Positions 10,886-23,227 of a DNA stretch of 64,000 bases are shown piece by piece (the first letter of the stretch is position 1; the number at the start of each line of letters is the position of its first letter). Position numbers and translations under genes: made by a program. The notes beneath the pieces are model-generated. The model searched no databases, was not told where the DNA came from, and saw only the letters and a list, made by a program, of their open reading frames with translations. The stretch covers positions 310,001-374,000 of the forward strand of contig BRXU01000001.1 of the NCBI GenBank assembly GCA_030267565.1, given 5' to 3'. This DNA comes from Pleodorina starrii (taxonomy: Eukaryota > Chlorophyta > Chlorophyceae > Chlamydomonadales > Volvocaceae).

Positions 10886-13315
10886 CTACAGTTTTGTAAC
10901 AGCAAGGAAAATCGCCTGAATACTTGTAAAAAATCACTAGCTCGATAGGTGCTTAAAAATCGATGCCGAAGGAGACGGGGCGCGTGCCCTTCACTTGGTT
11001 CCGACCTTCACCTCCCGACACCTCTCTCTCACGGCGCAGCCAAGTTACAAAGAGGCCCAGCACATGGCAACCCGAAACCACTACTCCATGCCTCTCTCAC
11101 GATACAGGGCCGCGGAGGGCCGCACCGACCCCCCCACCCTAACTCCCTCACTTCCTGCTGACAACCTTCTCCGCGGCGGCGGAACACGTCCACGCCATCC
11201 GGCTTCCCCTGCAACAGGCGGCTGACCCACACCCGGACCCCCTTGGCTGATATGTCACGGACTCAGGCTCCCTATCCAGGCAACCGCGGGCCGCAGGTGC
11301 ACACACACTGACGCGGGCCGGGGTGGGAGACCGGGGTGGGAAGAACTGCAGCCATGTACCCCGGAGGCGACGCCTAGCCTGGCGAACTAACGGCTCCAGC
11401 AATCCTCATCGAATAGACGTCTGTAACCTTACCAAAACCTTATGGACTGCGACCGCGTCGCCGCCGGACCAACCCAGGCGGATAAATAGCGGTACGTGCA
11501 GCAGCGCATTACGAGCCGCACGAGTGAGCGCCCAGGCGCTGTGGGCAGGGGGCAGCGGCCTACGCGACAGCAACCCCGAGCGCGCTCAGCAAGGTACGTA
11601 GCTGAACCTGGTTTCGGAGGTGCGGGAAGTGCAATATGCCGCGCCCTTCCCCTCGCCCCTCGCCATGCAGCCGCCGAACTGGATCCTCACTTCCCAAGGA
11701 TTCGGGAGCGAGGTCGCCTGGGTAATGAGATGGCGGTGCATACTGTTTTCTGTCGTTGGCTTTGGTCTTTGGTGTATCTGGGGCGGAGGGAAAGTGCGGA
11801 CCTCCCAGGGGTCGGAACCCTTTAAAAGGGAACCCGTACTTGGGCGCTCTGTTTTTTGTTGACGTTGGGGGGGTGGGGGAGGGGGGTGCACGATCTCGGG
11901 CACTGCTACCGTTGCTGTCGGGGTGGGTTCGGGCTTCGGGGGCTGGGGCGAGCGCCTCCATCCATCCACCCGGCGCCGCCAACCCGCCTTGCTGCCCACC
12001 CGAACTACCCGCCAATCCGCCTTGCTCCATCCCGCGTACCAATCCTCGCCGTACGCCGAATGGTTTCTTCCCCGCTTTGCCCCGCTGGCTAGCGGACGCC
12101 GGGCCCCCTCCCCTGCTGAGCCAGCGCTGATGCTCCTGCTGTGACCCAAAGGAGCACGTGGAGTGCGTGGAGCGCGGAGGCCAAGGCCACCCAACCCAAC
12201 CCAACCCAACCCAGCCAAGGTGGGGGGAGGGGGCCGGCACTGGCAGCTGCAATGCCAACGTGGGCCTGGTCCGCGTGCATGGATGCCGGTGGTCCTGCTA
12301 CATAGCGGTACTGCTCTGGACTGTCCTCCACGGCCTCTTACGGCCCCTTACAGCCCCCGCCCCCCTCACCGTGTCCTGCGAAGGAACGGCGCGGGGAGCC
12401 CCACATCAGCAGCTCACAAGCGCTCTGCTCTGCTCTGCCAGCACTGCCCAGTCCAGCCCCGCCAGCTCGGCTGAGCGCAAACGACCGCAGCGCACAGACC
12501 CACATACCGGTACAGCGCAGCCGCTGCGTGGGCGTGTCATCCCTTGTTTGTACCGGAGGGGGCCGGTCGGAGCTGCAACGCACAACGGCCCCCTTCGGTA
12601 CTCAGCAGAACGGACGGACGGACGGAAGGGTGCGCGTACCTACCTACCTACCTACCTGCATATCGTGCCTGCAACCCGGTGCATGTACGGCATCTGCCCC
12701 CCCTGCACTCCACAGAGGTACCCGACCCAGCATGGCGTGCCGGGGGCCACCACTCTTACTGCCATCATCAGTACGACGATCACATAGCCGCACTCCAACC
12801 TCCCGACGCACAACTCGACCCGTTCCTTCCCTCCACGTCCCCGTGCATGGTTGCTCCCGGGTTTCTGATTCCCCCTCCCGGGTTCGCTCGTTCTTGTCTG
12901 AGTGCCTCATGCTGTTTGGTCTGGGTGCGCTTTCCTCTGTCCCGGTCGCCTCCGCTGCCGTACACGGCCAATTGGCCCGCTGGCCCTACCCTTGCGAGGG
13001 TCTGCAAGCCAGTGTAAAACACCCCTCCCCCTCCCCGCCCCTCGCTTCCACCCCTCGCTTCCGCCACAAACATTCACCAAGCCGACAGGGGCCCCCTCCC
13101 ATACCCAACCTCTCACCCTCCCCACCTCCCAGTGTGCTTCCGTCTCATTTCATCCGCCCAACCAATCGCGCTCCCGCAAAGATGCCCCTGCCCTCCCTTC
13201 CCTTGCCCAGCCCACCAGCCACCCGGCCCTCCCCCGTCCCTGCCCCCACATCCCAGTGGGCTTTCCTCTCCTCTCCTCAAGTGCCCCTCAGTCCTGCGCC
13301 CTCTCAGGTCCTCAG
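10886..13315. other. Non-genic stretch, transporter 3' flank
   Basis: No gene can be supported. The right part is the downstream flank of the minus-strand transporter gene. A TTACA (TGTAA on the minus strand) lies at 12348-12352, about 960 nt past that stop, and could be its polyadenylation signal. Long frames at 11560-12258 are Pro/Ser/Gly-rich and overlap on both strands, which is typical of GC-rich non-coding DNA. A short (TACC)n tract lies near 12638-12657. Confidence 0.4.
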
Positions 13316-16300
13316 TCATCCCACCACGTCCCCGAACAGCACCGCCGCCAGTGTCGCTGCGATGACCAGTCCGCCGATGTGCGCCACATTGAAGAGCAGC
13401 GCCATGAGGGCGGAGGCTCGGCCCGCCAGGTGGGGGGCCACCAGCGAGGGGGCGAGCATGTTGGACAGGGTGTTGGTGTAGCCGCCTGGGGCGGGGGGGG
13501 GACCCACGGATAGGCCGCAGAGGGAAATGGGGGTTATCCACGTATAGGCCGGAGCCCGTGAACGGTATTGAATTAGAGGGAGGGAGAGAGGAGGGAGGGA
13601 GGGAGTATGACAGTCCAAAGAGGGGTGGGTGGGGAGGGGGTGCGTGGGTTTCGGGGAAAGAGGGGAGCGCTGACGCTCATCCACACCGGAAGTACGACAC
13701 CAACGACCGCACCGCACCCCGCAAGCGCCCACATCACCCGTTTATGTACATGTATTTCCCCGCGCCCCACTCAAACCCCTTCCCCGCGATCCACTCGCTC
13801 ACAATCACGCACACACTCGACACTACGGTAGGCCCCCAATACGGTAGTCGCTACCAATTGCGGCTACACGGTTTCACCGAAAGCGCGTCCTTCACCGAAA
13901 ACACACCCCACAACCACCATCACACACACCACCCTTCGCCTTCATCTGTCAGCATGTGAGTCCGCCTTCCGGGTCGGACCATTCATCTAACCCACCCACC
14001 CCCTCACCCCCCCGTTATACTGCCATCACCCATCCCCATACTGCTCTTCTCCACACCCTCAAACCCCCACCCCCCCCAACCCCCCACCCCTCACCCACCC
14101 ACTCGCCCCCTTACTGCTCTTCCTTACCCCCACCCCCACACCCCCACTAAGCCCTCACCCTCAACCCCTCGTTTACCTGTGATCCACAGGAACACCACCA
14201 GCCCCAGCGGCACTCCGTCGTTCCTCAGCAGCCCCGGGGCCCTGCCCACCAGGCGGGCCGGGGCCAGGATGTAGGCGAAGAACAGCGCGGCGGCGGCGGT
14301 GGATACGGCGGCCAGGGACAGGATGGCGGTTCCGGAGCGCAGCTGCAGAGACCGGCGGCGGGGCAGCAGTCGGCCCACCAGGTCGGTGAAGAGGCGGGCG
14401 TAGAACAGGACCTGCAGGGGAGGGAGGGAGGGGGGAGGGCAAAAAGGGTGAAGGGGAAAGGGAGGGTAAAAAAGGATACCGAAAGGGAGGGGAGGGAGTG
14501 GAGATATGAGGCACGCTGAGAGCTGAGAGCTGGGCGCGCGGGAGGGCGCGGGAGGGCGCCACCCCTCCCTTTCTCCCTCCCCTCCCCTCCCTTTCTCCCT
14601 CCCCTCCCCTCCCCGGCATCCATCGATTAAGACGCCGTTGCACCTTATCGCAGGCACCGCGCCCTGCCCTCCTCCCTTCTCTCTCCTGGAGACCCAACTG
14701 CTCTTTGGGGGGCGGGCGCCTCCCATGTGGGGTTGCGCTCTCGTGCAGTCAAAGGCACAGGTACGGAAAACCGCTGCCCCTGACCGCTGCCGTTGCCCAT
14801 GTTGTCCACTCTACTCGCTGTGCAGATTGTCCTGACCATCTCCCTCTCACACGGGGTCATCGCTTCGCTTCGCTTCCCGCAAGGAAGCATACAAGGCCCC
14901 TTCTCCCCCATGTCCCCCATGTGCCCCATGTCTCTCCCTCGCCTTCGCCCTCTCCCCCTCCCCCACTCCCCTCCCCCCGCCCACCTGCGGCAGGCTGTCC
15001 CCCAGCCATCCCGAGGTGTGCACGTAGGTGAAGAAGGGGAACACGATGTACAGCAGCGTCACATCCACCGTGAACCCCAACATGACCTGCCAGGAGCCTG
15101 GCGGGGGAGGAGGGGGGAGAGGGGAGGAGGGAGGGGAAGGGGAGGAGGGGGAGGGGAGGGGAGGAGGGGGAGGGGAGGAGAAAGGGGGAGGAGGGATGGA
15201 ATTGAGGCTAGGGTTAGGCCCAGGGGGGGTTAGGCCCAGGAAGCCAAACATACCGGTAAGTGTCGTATGCATTGCTGTCAGATGGGGTCATGGCATGGCA
15301 GGGGGCGCGACGCGGCTCAACACACGCAGGCCGCTGTGCAGCTGTGCAACTTTGCAACCAGTGCCGCCAGTGAGCGATGAGAGAGCGGGAGGTTTCGCGC
15401 GGGGACGTAGGCAGAAAGGGAGAGGGAGAGTTAGGGTAAAAACCCTAAGCGGGCGTGGGTGGTAAGCGACCTGTCGGTTGAGGAGCTGCGGGACAAAGAG
15501 CTGAGCGCTACGGATGACCCCGCTTCGCTCCGCTCCACTCCGCGCGCCCACCCACCCACCCACCCACCCAGCGGCGGCCTTACCTTTGAGCACTTCCGTC
15601 ACCTCCTGACGCATCGTCATCGGCATCGGCACCAGCGCCTCCTCCGTCACCGCCTCCCCCTTGCCCTCCACCCCAACCGTCACCACCGCCTCCTCCTCCA
15701 AGCTCTCCAATCCCGGCAGGGGGCCCTCGCTGGCGGAGGCGGACAAGACACCGCCTGGCCCCGCCGCTGCCGCTGCCGCCAGCGACGAGGGCTCGGCGCG
15801 CTCGGGCTCCGGAACCTGCAGCGCCTGGGCAAGCAGCTCCGAAGCCGACGACGTCGCGAAGGAGCTGGCGGCGGTGCCGTACGACTTGTTGTGTTCGTGG
15901 TGCGGCGGCTGTGAGGCGGCGGAGGCGGCGGAGGCGCCACCGTGGGGGGTCGGTACGGCGGGCTCTTCATCCGGGACACCGAACTCCAGAATGCCACCGA
16001 GGAGGGGCGCGGCGGCGGCGCCGCCGCCGCCAGTGGCGGCGGCGTCCGCCGCAGCGTTCCGGCCGCCGCTGGCGCCATGTCGTACCATCTTGGCCGGGGC
16101 CGACACCATACCTGTAAGCGGCGGTGGCGTAGAAAATAAGCCGCCTCCGCCGCCGCCAAGAGGAGGTTGTAGCGGCGGCGGCGGAGCCACCGGGCTCGTT
16201 GTCGCCGCCGCCACCGGCAGCGGCGCGGGCGCGGGCGAGGTTGGCGGCGTTGTGGGTTTGACATTGGGCAGCGCAACCACGTATTGGGAGTAGAGGGTGG

Positions 16301-19300
16301 CGGAGGCGGTGCCTGACCCCGCGCCCCCTCCGATGCGGCCGTGGGAGGACCTGGGCAGTGCGTGGGCAGCAGGGTTTGGTTTCGGAGGGAGGCGGGAGCA
16401 AACCGAAGGAGGGTGCGGGGCAGGGAAGGGCAGGGTAGAGCAGGGCAGGGAAAGTATTGCAACCGAGCCGGTCTCCGTGACCCACGCACATGAGACACCG
16501 CCGCTGCCCTCCCTGGACCCTGGACCGAACGAACACGGAGCGGCGCATTCGCAGGGAAGGGAAGGCAACAACGCTCGTTCTCGCCGCCAGAACCCCCTTA
16601 CCCCCACCACTGCCACCACCATTGCTTTCTCGCCCCTTCGCCGCGATTTTTCTCCTTCATAATCTCAACCCAGTTCAAATCGCCCCTCCTCCCCTTACCG
16701 GTTCAGCCCCCCACCTGTCCAGCCCCACGGCCGCCAGCGCCTTCCGCCGCGCCGCCGCCGCCGCCGCCGAATGCCGGCTGCCCTCCACCCCCGCCGATGC
16801 AGAGCGGCGCAGCAGCACCGGTGGCGCCGAGTCGTCGTCATCGTCGTCGCCCCAGTCGAAGCCGCCGTCGAGCTCTTCACCCCGGGGAGGGCGGGTCGGG
16901 GTGGGGATGGAAGCAGGACGAGGCGGAGGCGGGGGGGGGGCAAGGAGCGTCACAATACAATACAATCCACCGATCGATACTAATCAGATCAGATCAGGAC
17001 AGATCAGAACAGCGCCCAAGTGTCAGTATCAAAGCCTGAAACGGCCGCGTACCCAGCCCCTGCCCCTGCCTTGCCCCTGCCGCAGCACCCCCCCCCTCCC
17101 CCGCAGTGACTCATCTTTATATAAAGGAGCTTATCACTCCCTGACCCCTCACCCGCAGTCCCGCGCCCTCACCCGTCGTCAACAAGCTGAAGACGTTGAA
17201 GGGGTCCGGCGCCGTCGTGGGCCGCCGCCGCAGCTCCCCCGGCCTCGCCCTCCCCCCCAGCTGCACCCTCCCGCCGCCACCGGGACTCAGCGGACGAACC
17301 ACGTAAGCCCTGCCGTACGGTGACGGCGACGACAACGGGCTCGTGACGCCGGCAGCCGCCGGCTCAAGCCCCGGCCATGCGGCCTCAGCATCGGGCGCCG
17401 CCGCCGCTGCGGCGTCGCCGTCCGCGGCCGCGAGCAGCGGCACCCGGTGTTCCGCGCCGCCGCCGCCGCCAGCGGTATTGGAGGCGTCCGCGGCGGTGGT
17501 GGCGGCGGCGCCGCGCGACGCTGCCTCGTTGAGTCTGTTCCAGTACTGGCCGCAGAGGGAGGAGGAGGATGCGAGGCCGGCAGCGATGAATCCGGCGGAG
17601 ATCTCGTACATGGCGATCCACTGCCATCTGGGATGCGGGGGGGGGGAAGGGTGGAGGGTGGGTGGTGGAGGGCGGAGTGGATGGGGGCCGGGGTGGAGGT
17701 GGTGGTGAGCCCATGGCATGGCATGGCATGTGGCGAGGTGAGGTGGTGAGATGTGGTGCAAAGGGGCAGGAGAGGTGGGGAGTGGCCAGCATGATTCTAG
17801 CGCCGGTACATGTCTGATGCCAGATAAGAGCTGCTTTGATGCAGACCGACGCGAAATACAATACAACGCAACAAAGCAAACAAGGAGGCCAGGGGGCAGG
17901 GTATCGTCAGCAGCAGCAGCAGCGGCTTGCGCGACACGGCACATGGGCGGACAGTGTCTGAAAGCACACGGGACGGTACCCACGGCCCGGGTCTGCGTAC
18001 CCCGCACCTATGGCACCTATGGCACCTATAGCACCACGCCACCTCTGCCGCAAGCGTATCCCGACCTGGACTAACCTCAGCCCATCGCGCGCCACAGCCC
18101 CTTCGCGCCCTTTCCCGCCCCCCCTCCTCTAGCACACATTCGGTCGCGTCTTCTAATCCATTCACGCGGCCGCCCTACCAACCCCCCAGTCGCCTAGGCT
18201 GCCTCGTTGCGGTCTCCCTTCCCAACCTTCCCCCCAAAATTTCCCAGCCCACCCTCCCCCCAGCCCTCCCCCCCTGCCTCCCTCCCGCCCGCCCCCTCCT
18301 CACTTTGCCGGCGTGGGCCCCACCCCCAGCGCCAACTGCACCAGCAGCACCAGCGGCCCCGCACCCACACACCCCACCCCGAGACTGATGGTGTCGGCAG
18401 CCCTGCGGGGGAGGGGGAGCGGGGGAGGGAGCGGGATAATAAAACCGATACTGCAGCGGAGGGACGTAGGGGGAGGGGGAGTCAGGGAGTGATATGGGGT
18501 GGAGGGGGAGGGAGCGGATGCGGAAGCGGAAGCGGCTGATCAGGTAGCGGAGGAGGGAGCAGAGAGGGTGCATGTGGGGGAGGGGAGGGGTCAGGGGAGG
18601 GAGGAGCCAGGAACAAGGTATGAGCAGGGGTAGAAAGAAAAAAGATACCGCAGCGAAGGAACGGAGATGGCATAGGGACGGAGGTGGTGGGATCATGGGT
18701 ACCAAGCTGCGGTGAGAGTCGGGCAATGGCGGCGGCGGCCCAACAAGAGGGAGGGAGGGGATGCGGGTGGGGAGGAGCGGAGCGCCATAGGGGTTGCAGT
18801 TTCGCATGCCTGTGTCCATGTGGGTAGCTACCCCAACCTTCCTATGGGCGAAATGGTACCGTTCGCCAGTTACAGCGCATCACAGCGCACCTGTACGGCG
18901 CATGACAGCACCGCGTCGCACCCTTCGGCTGGATGCCGACCATCCCCCGATTCCCCACATAACGCATTACCTCCACACACACACACACACACACACACAC
19001 GCGCACACAGAACACTGCCGGAATCAGCCCATCCCTGTCCTCCCTAACCCATACCACGCGGACCGCTCTCAGCCCCTGTACAATCCCAATCCCCCAAAAC
19101 CTACACACACCCCAGAACCTTCACACCCCCCAGAACCCACACACCCGTACCTGAAGAACTGTACGAGCTGGTACGACGTGCTGAACGCCACGGCGCTCAG
19201 CCCGCCCAGCACGCCCACCGCCGCCAGCAGCGGCCACAGCGGCCCGTCCCCGGGTGTGAGTCCGGGCAGCGCCGGGAAGAGTGCGGCTGTTGCGGCGCAT

Positions 19301-19807
19301 CCCGCCAGTCCGCCGTTGAGTCTCAGTGCCAGGGAGCCTATGGGCCCCAGTTGTGAGTCCAGCCATCGCTCCAGGGAGCCGCTGAGCAGCAGCACGGGGA
19401 TGGAGGGCAGGTAGAAGGCCAGATTGAGCTGCAGGAGGATCTGGGGGGGAGGGGAGGGGAGAGGAAGGGGAGGGAGGGGGGGGAGGGGAAGGAGAGGGGA
19501 GGGAGGAGGTGTTGAGAGTAACAAGCGGTAATGGTGGTGGGTAGGGGGAAGGAGGAGGGGGGGAGTTAAGGCGGAAGAGTGCGAATGGGCAAGCTGAGGG
19601 AGGAGGATTCGGGAGTATGGCAGGTGAGGCGCGAGAGAGGTAATGAGTCAGGACCGGGGCGGTGCCGTGCTTTGCGGTGCCATGCTGTGCAGTGCGGGGC
19701 GCGGCGCCTCTGCCCCCCCGCCTGCCCTGCCTCACCTGTGGGCCGAATAGTTTGCTGTAGTGACCCAATTGGGAGGTGACCAGGATCCATAGCACCATGA
19801 AGGCGAC
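13316..19807 (-). CDS. Equilibrative nucleoside transporter-like (SLC29/ENT), 5' incomplete
   Basis: Nine exons fit by phase: 19807-19736, 19440-19151, 18402-18304, 17627-17173, 16874-16715, 16350-15584, 15097-14985, 14411-14177 and 13485-13316. They give 786 aa without the first exon. Hydrophobic segments match ENT order: LNLAFYLPSIPVLLL; then STSYQLVQFF spliced to AADTISLGVG; then QWIAMYEISAGFIAAGL. A cytoplasmic loop of some 420 residues follows. After it come VMLGFTVDVTLLYIVFPFF, an FTDLVGR segment like the ENT 'LFNxGDxxGR' motif, two more helices, GYTNTLSNMLAPSLV and a C-terminal helix ending near LFGD. ENT proteins move nucleosides or nucleobases across membranes. The loop is unusually long, rich in Ala, Gly, Pro and Ser, and contains an Asp run. 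The first transmembrane segment was not found upstream. Boundaries of the loop exons are the least certain. Confidence 0.65.
18974..19000. repeat. (AC)n microsatellite in intron
   Basis: About thirteen AC dinucleotides in the intron between the second and third assigned exons of the ENT-like gene. Confidence 0.9.
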
Positions 19808-21623
19808 CTGGAGGGGGGGTCAAGGTGGGGCGAACATTGACAGTCTTAAACAGACAGTAAGCTGAGTGGCTGACATACGAGAAAGGGAAGCTGTCCAGGG
19901 GAAGCTGGGATTGCTGCGTCCGGAGGCGAGATATGGAATGTATGATGGGGCAGTGTCTGACGGGAGGGGAAACTGACGGAGCTGGCGTTGGCGGGGAGCG
20001 CAAGCGCATCCTTGGTGCTCACGTAAAGCAAGGTTGTGCTGAAGCTCGGTTTATAATAAACATTGGATGCAGCGGGCATAACTGCTGCCAGGCGGAGCCA
20101 ACACCGCTCACCGAAATGGAGAAAAAGCGGACAACGCTCTGCCACCTGCCCTTGATCCGCAGCCTTGGGGTCGGCCCGCTGACATTTCCTCCTTCTGTCA
20201 TTTGGACAAGTGAAGCTTTACCGCCAACTGAGGTTAATGCAAGAGGACCGACTCCTTTTGAGGCAAATGGCACCTAGTTCACATCAATACTGTCGAGAAG
20301 TCGCGTTTCCATGGTTGTGGTGAATATATGCGCTTTCATGCACGCTGCACGCCGGAAATGGAAAATCACTGTTAAGCCCAGAAATCCGGTCACACGCCGA
20401 CACCGAGCTTTAAAAACACGCTTGCTTTATCACATTTCAAATAGGGCTTCTGATGACAATCAAGTATCATTCATTGCTCTCATGCGGTGGTTAGGCGGGC
20501 CGTCAGTTGCTCGTATTAACCGTAAAATCCAAGGACACAGAACCTGAGCACCAGCACGGCAACTTGGTATTTTTGAAATTCGGCCGCCCAGAAGGGCACA
20601 ATGTTATCATTACAGATGGTCCAGATGACGAACCTTTCCTGTTTATTAAACCTTGAAGTGGGTTTGCGGGACAGCGTTGACTTTCGCGGTCATGCTCGGC
20701 TCCAGTCGCTGCAGAGGACACCCGCCCTCCTCCCCCATCAGGCCTTCTCCAGCCCGCCGTATTCCGTTGCTCTCAACGGAAATCCATCACTACGAGACCT
20801 GACCCCATTGCTTCCCGCGCCAGGCGCCCGGACAGTCCGTCATTTGGGTCAATCGCCAGTGCAAGCGCCCCGTAGCGGTGCAATCCGCAAACTACCGAGT
20901 ACGGCACGTCACCTTGCGTAGTGCCACGATGACAGTAATCAGTCAGGGAGTCAGAGATTTCCCCAATACGCTGCGGCTCCTTAGTGCCCGCCACACGACA
21001 AATATGATATCTTAACGGCACCACACCATACCGGTACACACACACTGGTTGGCTGCAGGGGGTTCCGAAGGAGAACCGCGCCCTGGTCGGCTTTGGAGGG
21101 CTGCCGAGCGATAGCCGATACCGTCCGTCGTTGTCAATAGACGATGCATGCACGTAAGTCGGCTGGATGCAAGAATTGCGCAGCCTTGAAAATGGAAAGG
21201 AGCCTTGAAACCTCGGACCACACACACACAGCAGGAAAGGGACATAGCGAGAGCTTCGACCACGTGTCATCCCTTCGCCTCACCGCACGCCTCGACATCG
21301 TTAGCACGTGTGCTGGCGGCCTTTCAGGTCTGCGACAGCGTTTCATACCGGATGTCAGCTGGATGACCATTTCGCTGGATGGATGCCCTCCACATGATCG
21401 AGCCGCTGCGTACACATACACAACCGCCGCCCCCCAATCTCGGCTGGCTGGCAAACGTTGCTCGGCCCGCGACCCCCAGCCTGCCGGTGCAGGGCCCTAG
21501 CTCCCGGCCCTGTCGAAGCTCCCATCCACTTCCTCGCCCTCCCCTGTTCCCTGTTCCCTGGCCGGGCCTCCTTTTAAGGTCTGCGCGGCGGCTACACTTA
21601 CTGCTGTGACGCCGTCGCTCCTC
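19808..21623. other. Unassigned stretch between two minus-strand genes
   Basis: This should contain the missing first exon(s) of the ENT-like gene and the 3' UTR of the dCTPase-like gene. I could not identify a convincing first transmembrane exon. A minus frame near 20019-20273 ends in a basic segment followed by a possible GT donor, but it has no ENT signature. TTACA at 20610-20614 (TGTAA on the minus strand) is about 1 kb past the dCTPase stop and may be its polyadenylation signal. A minus frame at 20773-21270 has no recognised domain. Confidence 0.4.
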
Positions 21624-23227
21624 TCATGACCGCTGCTCCTGCGGCTGCTCCTCCCGTTGCTGCTGCTGCTGCTGCGCCTGCTCCTTCCCCTGCTGCTCCC
21701 CCTCCCTGCCATCGTATGCGGTGTACTTTGCCGACGATCCGTGGCACCTCTCCACCGGGTACTTTGCCGCGTTCTTGCGCATCTTGGCCAGCGCCGCCGC
21801 TCCCAGGTCCACGTCACACCGTTCTGCTAGCCGCACCTGCCGGCAGGAAGAGGACAGGGAGGGGGAGGCGGCGAGCCGCGGGTTGATGTGTGAGGATCTC
21901 AACCCTTCCCCATGCTCGTTCACCTCTCCATTCCCCCAGCTCATGCGGTGTCTTCTCTTTTTCGGCCCAACACACCCAACTGTATGTATTGAACATAACG
22001 ATATGAATGAATTATCGTCAGAACGATGCAAAGCCAGAACGAACCCGTCCGACCCCCGGCGGCCCCAGCCCCACCAGGTACAGCAGCACGTCTGCCAGCT
22101 CCTCCTCCACCGCCAGCCTCTCCCCCGCCGAGAAGCCGGGCAGGCCCGGACCCGCCTCCGCCTCCGGCCGCCACTGGAACAGCTCACTCAGCTCGCCGGT
22201 CTCCCCGACCAGAGCCAGGAGCAAGTTCCGCGGGGTGTGATACTGCGGGCGGGCGGGATCCGGTCGGGTGCGGACGTGCGGTGAGGGGAGCACGGTGAGG
22301 GTTGCGCGGGAAGGGAAGGGAAGGGAGGGGCGGCGCGGGCCGCGGAGCCCCGTGGCAGCATTGACGGGAGGGGTAAGCAACCGTGTGTGAAACGGCGGCG
22401 GCGGGGGAAGGGGGAAGGGAAGGGAAGGGAAGGGAAGGGGCGCGCCGATGTGGCCCCGTCCGGGGTACCGCGGGTTGGGGCTGCCGTCGCCACAGCAGCA
22501 GCGCAGTACGCCTGACCGCCCGGGACCGTTGGGGCCTGGCTCACACACACCGTTGCCCGCGCATGTCGACGCCATGCCCCCTTGCTTGGGCCATATCCGG
22601 GTCTCATGTGCAGTTCGATAGGCAGAATCCCTCCATCTCAAGCGCCCAGTAGCGGTCACCGGCTGTACAGAAAGCCACACGCTCGGGCAGCAAGGGGCCA
22701 GCAGTGGCCGAGCTCCGGACTCGGGTTCCCCTGAGTGTTACGGGTGGTCTCCAGCCCCACCGGGACCCACCTGATCCCAGTTCCGCCAGCCGGGAGCGGA
22801 GCTGCTCCAGCGGCACAACCGACCAAGGTCGCGTCCCAGGCCGAGAGTCCGGGGGCCGTGCCACATGGTGCGGATACTGGTAGCTTGGCTGGCCAGCAGG
22901 TGCGTTCCCGGGGACTGCTGCCAGTGCTTGTGCTGCGGCTGCTGTTCGCGTCGCCGCCGCCACTGATGCCTCTGTTTTTGTGCTTTGCGATTGCAGCCGT
23001 CCCGTGCCAATGCCTTGCGCTGCATCGCCATCGTCATCGCCTCCTCGAGTGCCTGCGTCGCATGGTTTATGGCTGGTTGATTCCATTGCTATTGGGATGT
23101 CTCTATTTTTGTAAAAGGGAAATGATACATGGCGTTGGTTGGCGTTGGCTGGCACCACGGCCCCTATCGGAGTGGAGCGACCAAAGCCTGTGCGCGAGGT
23201 TTTGCTCGCTGAGGCAAACAGGAGCAT
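21624..23227 (-). CDS. dCTP pyrophosphatase 1-like (MazG superfamily), frame break in exon 1
   Basis: Exons 2 (22242-22075) and 3 (21836-21624) encode the all-alpha NTP pyrophosphatase core. Exon 2 starts YHTPRNLLLALVGETGELSE and ends in EEELADVLLYL. Exon 3 reads VRLAERCDVDL...KMRKNAAKYP, then a Gln-rich tail. The paired metal-binding motifs are visible: E-x-x-E in GETGEL and E-x-x-D in EELAD. The family hydrolyses dCTP and modified dCTP analogues to the monophosphate, sanitising the nucleotide pool. Exon 1 (to 22771) has the expected family N-terminus PLEQLRSRLAE in one frame, but RNWDQ just before the donor lies in another frame, and only that frame joins exon 2 in phase. About six codons normally between them are missing. 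ATGs at 23227 or 23086 serve the first frame, and 23037 the second. It may be a pseudogene, a recent shifted allele or a sequence error. Confidence 0.7.

Noticed and set aside
11560..12258. 232-codon minus-strand frame
   Set aside because: Pro/Ser/Gly-rich, overlapped by similar frames in other phases, with no recognisable domain; composition explains it.
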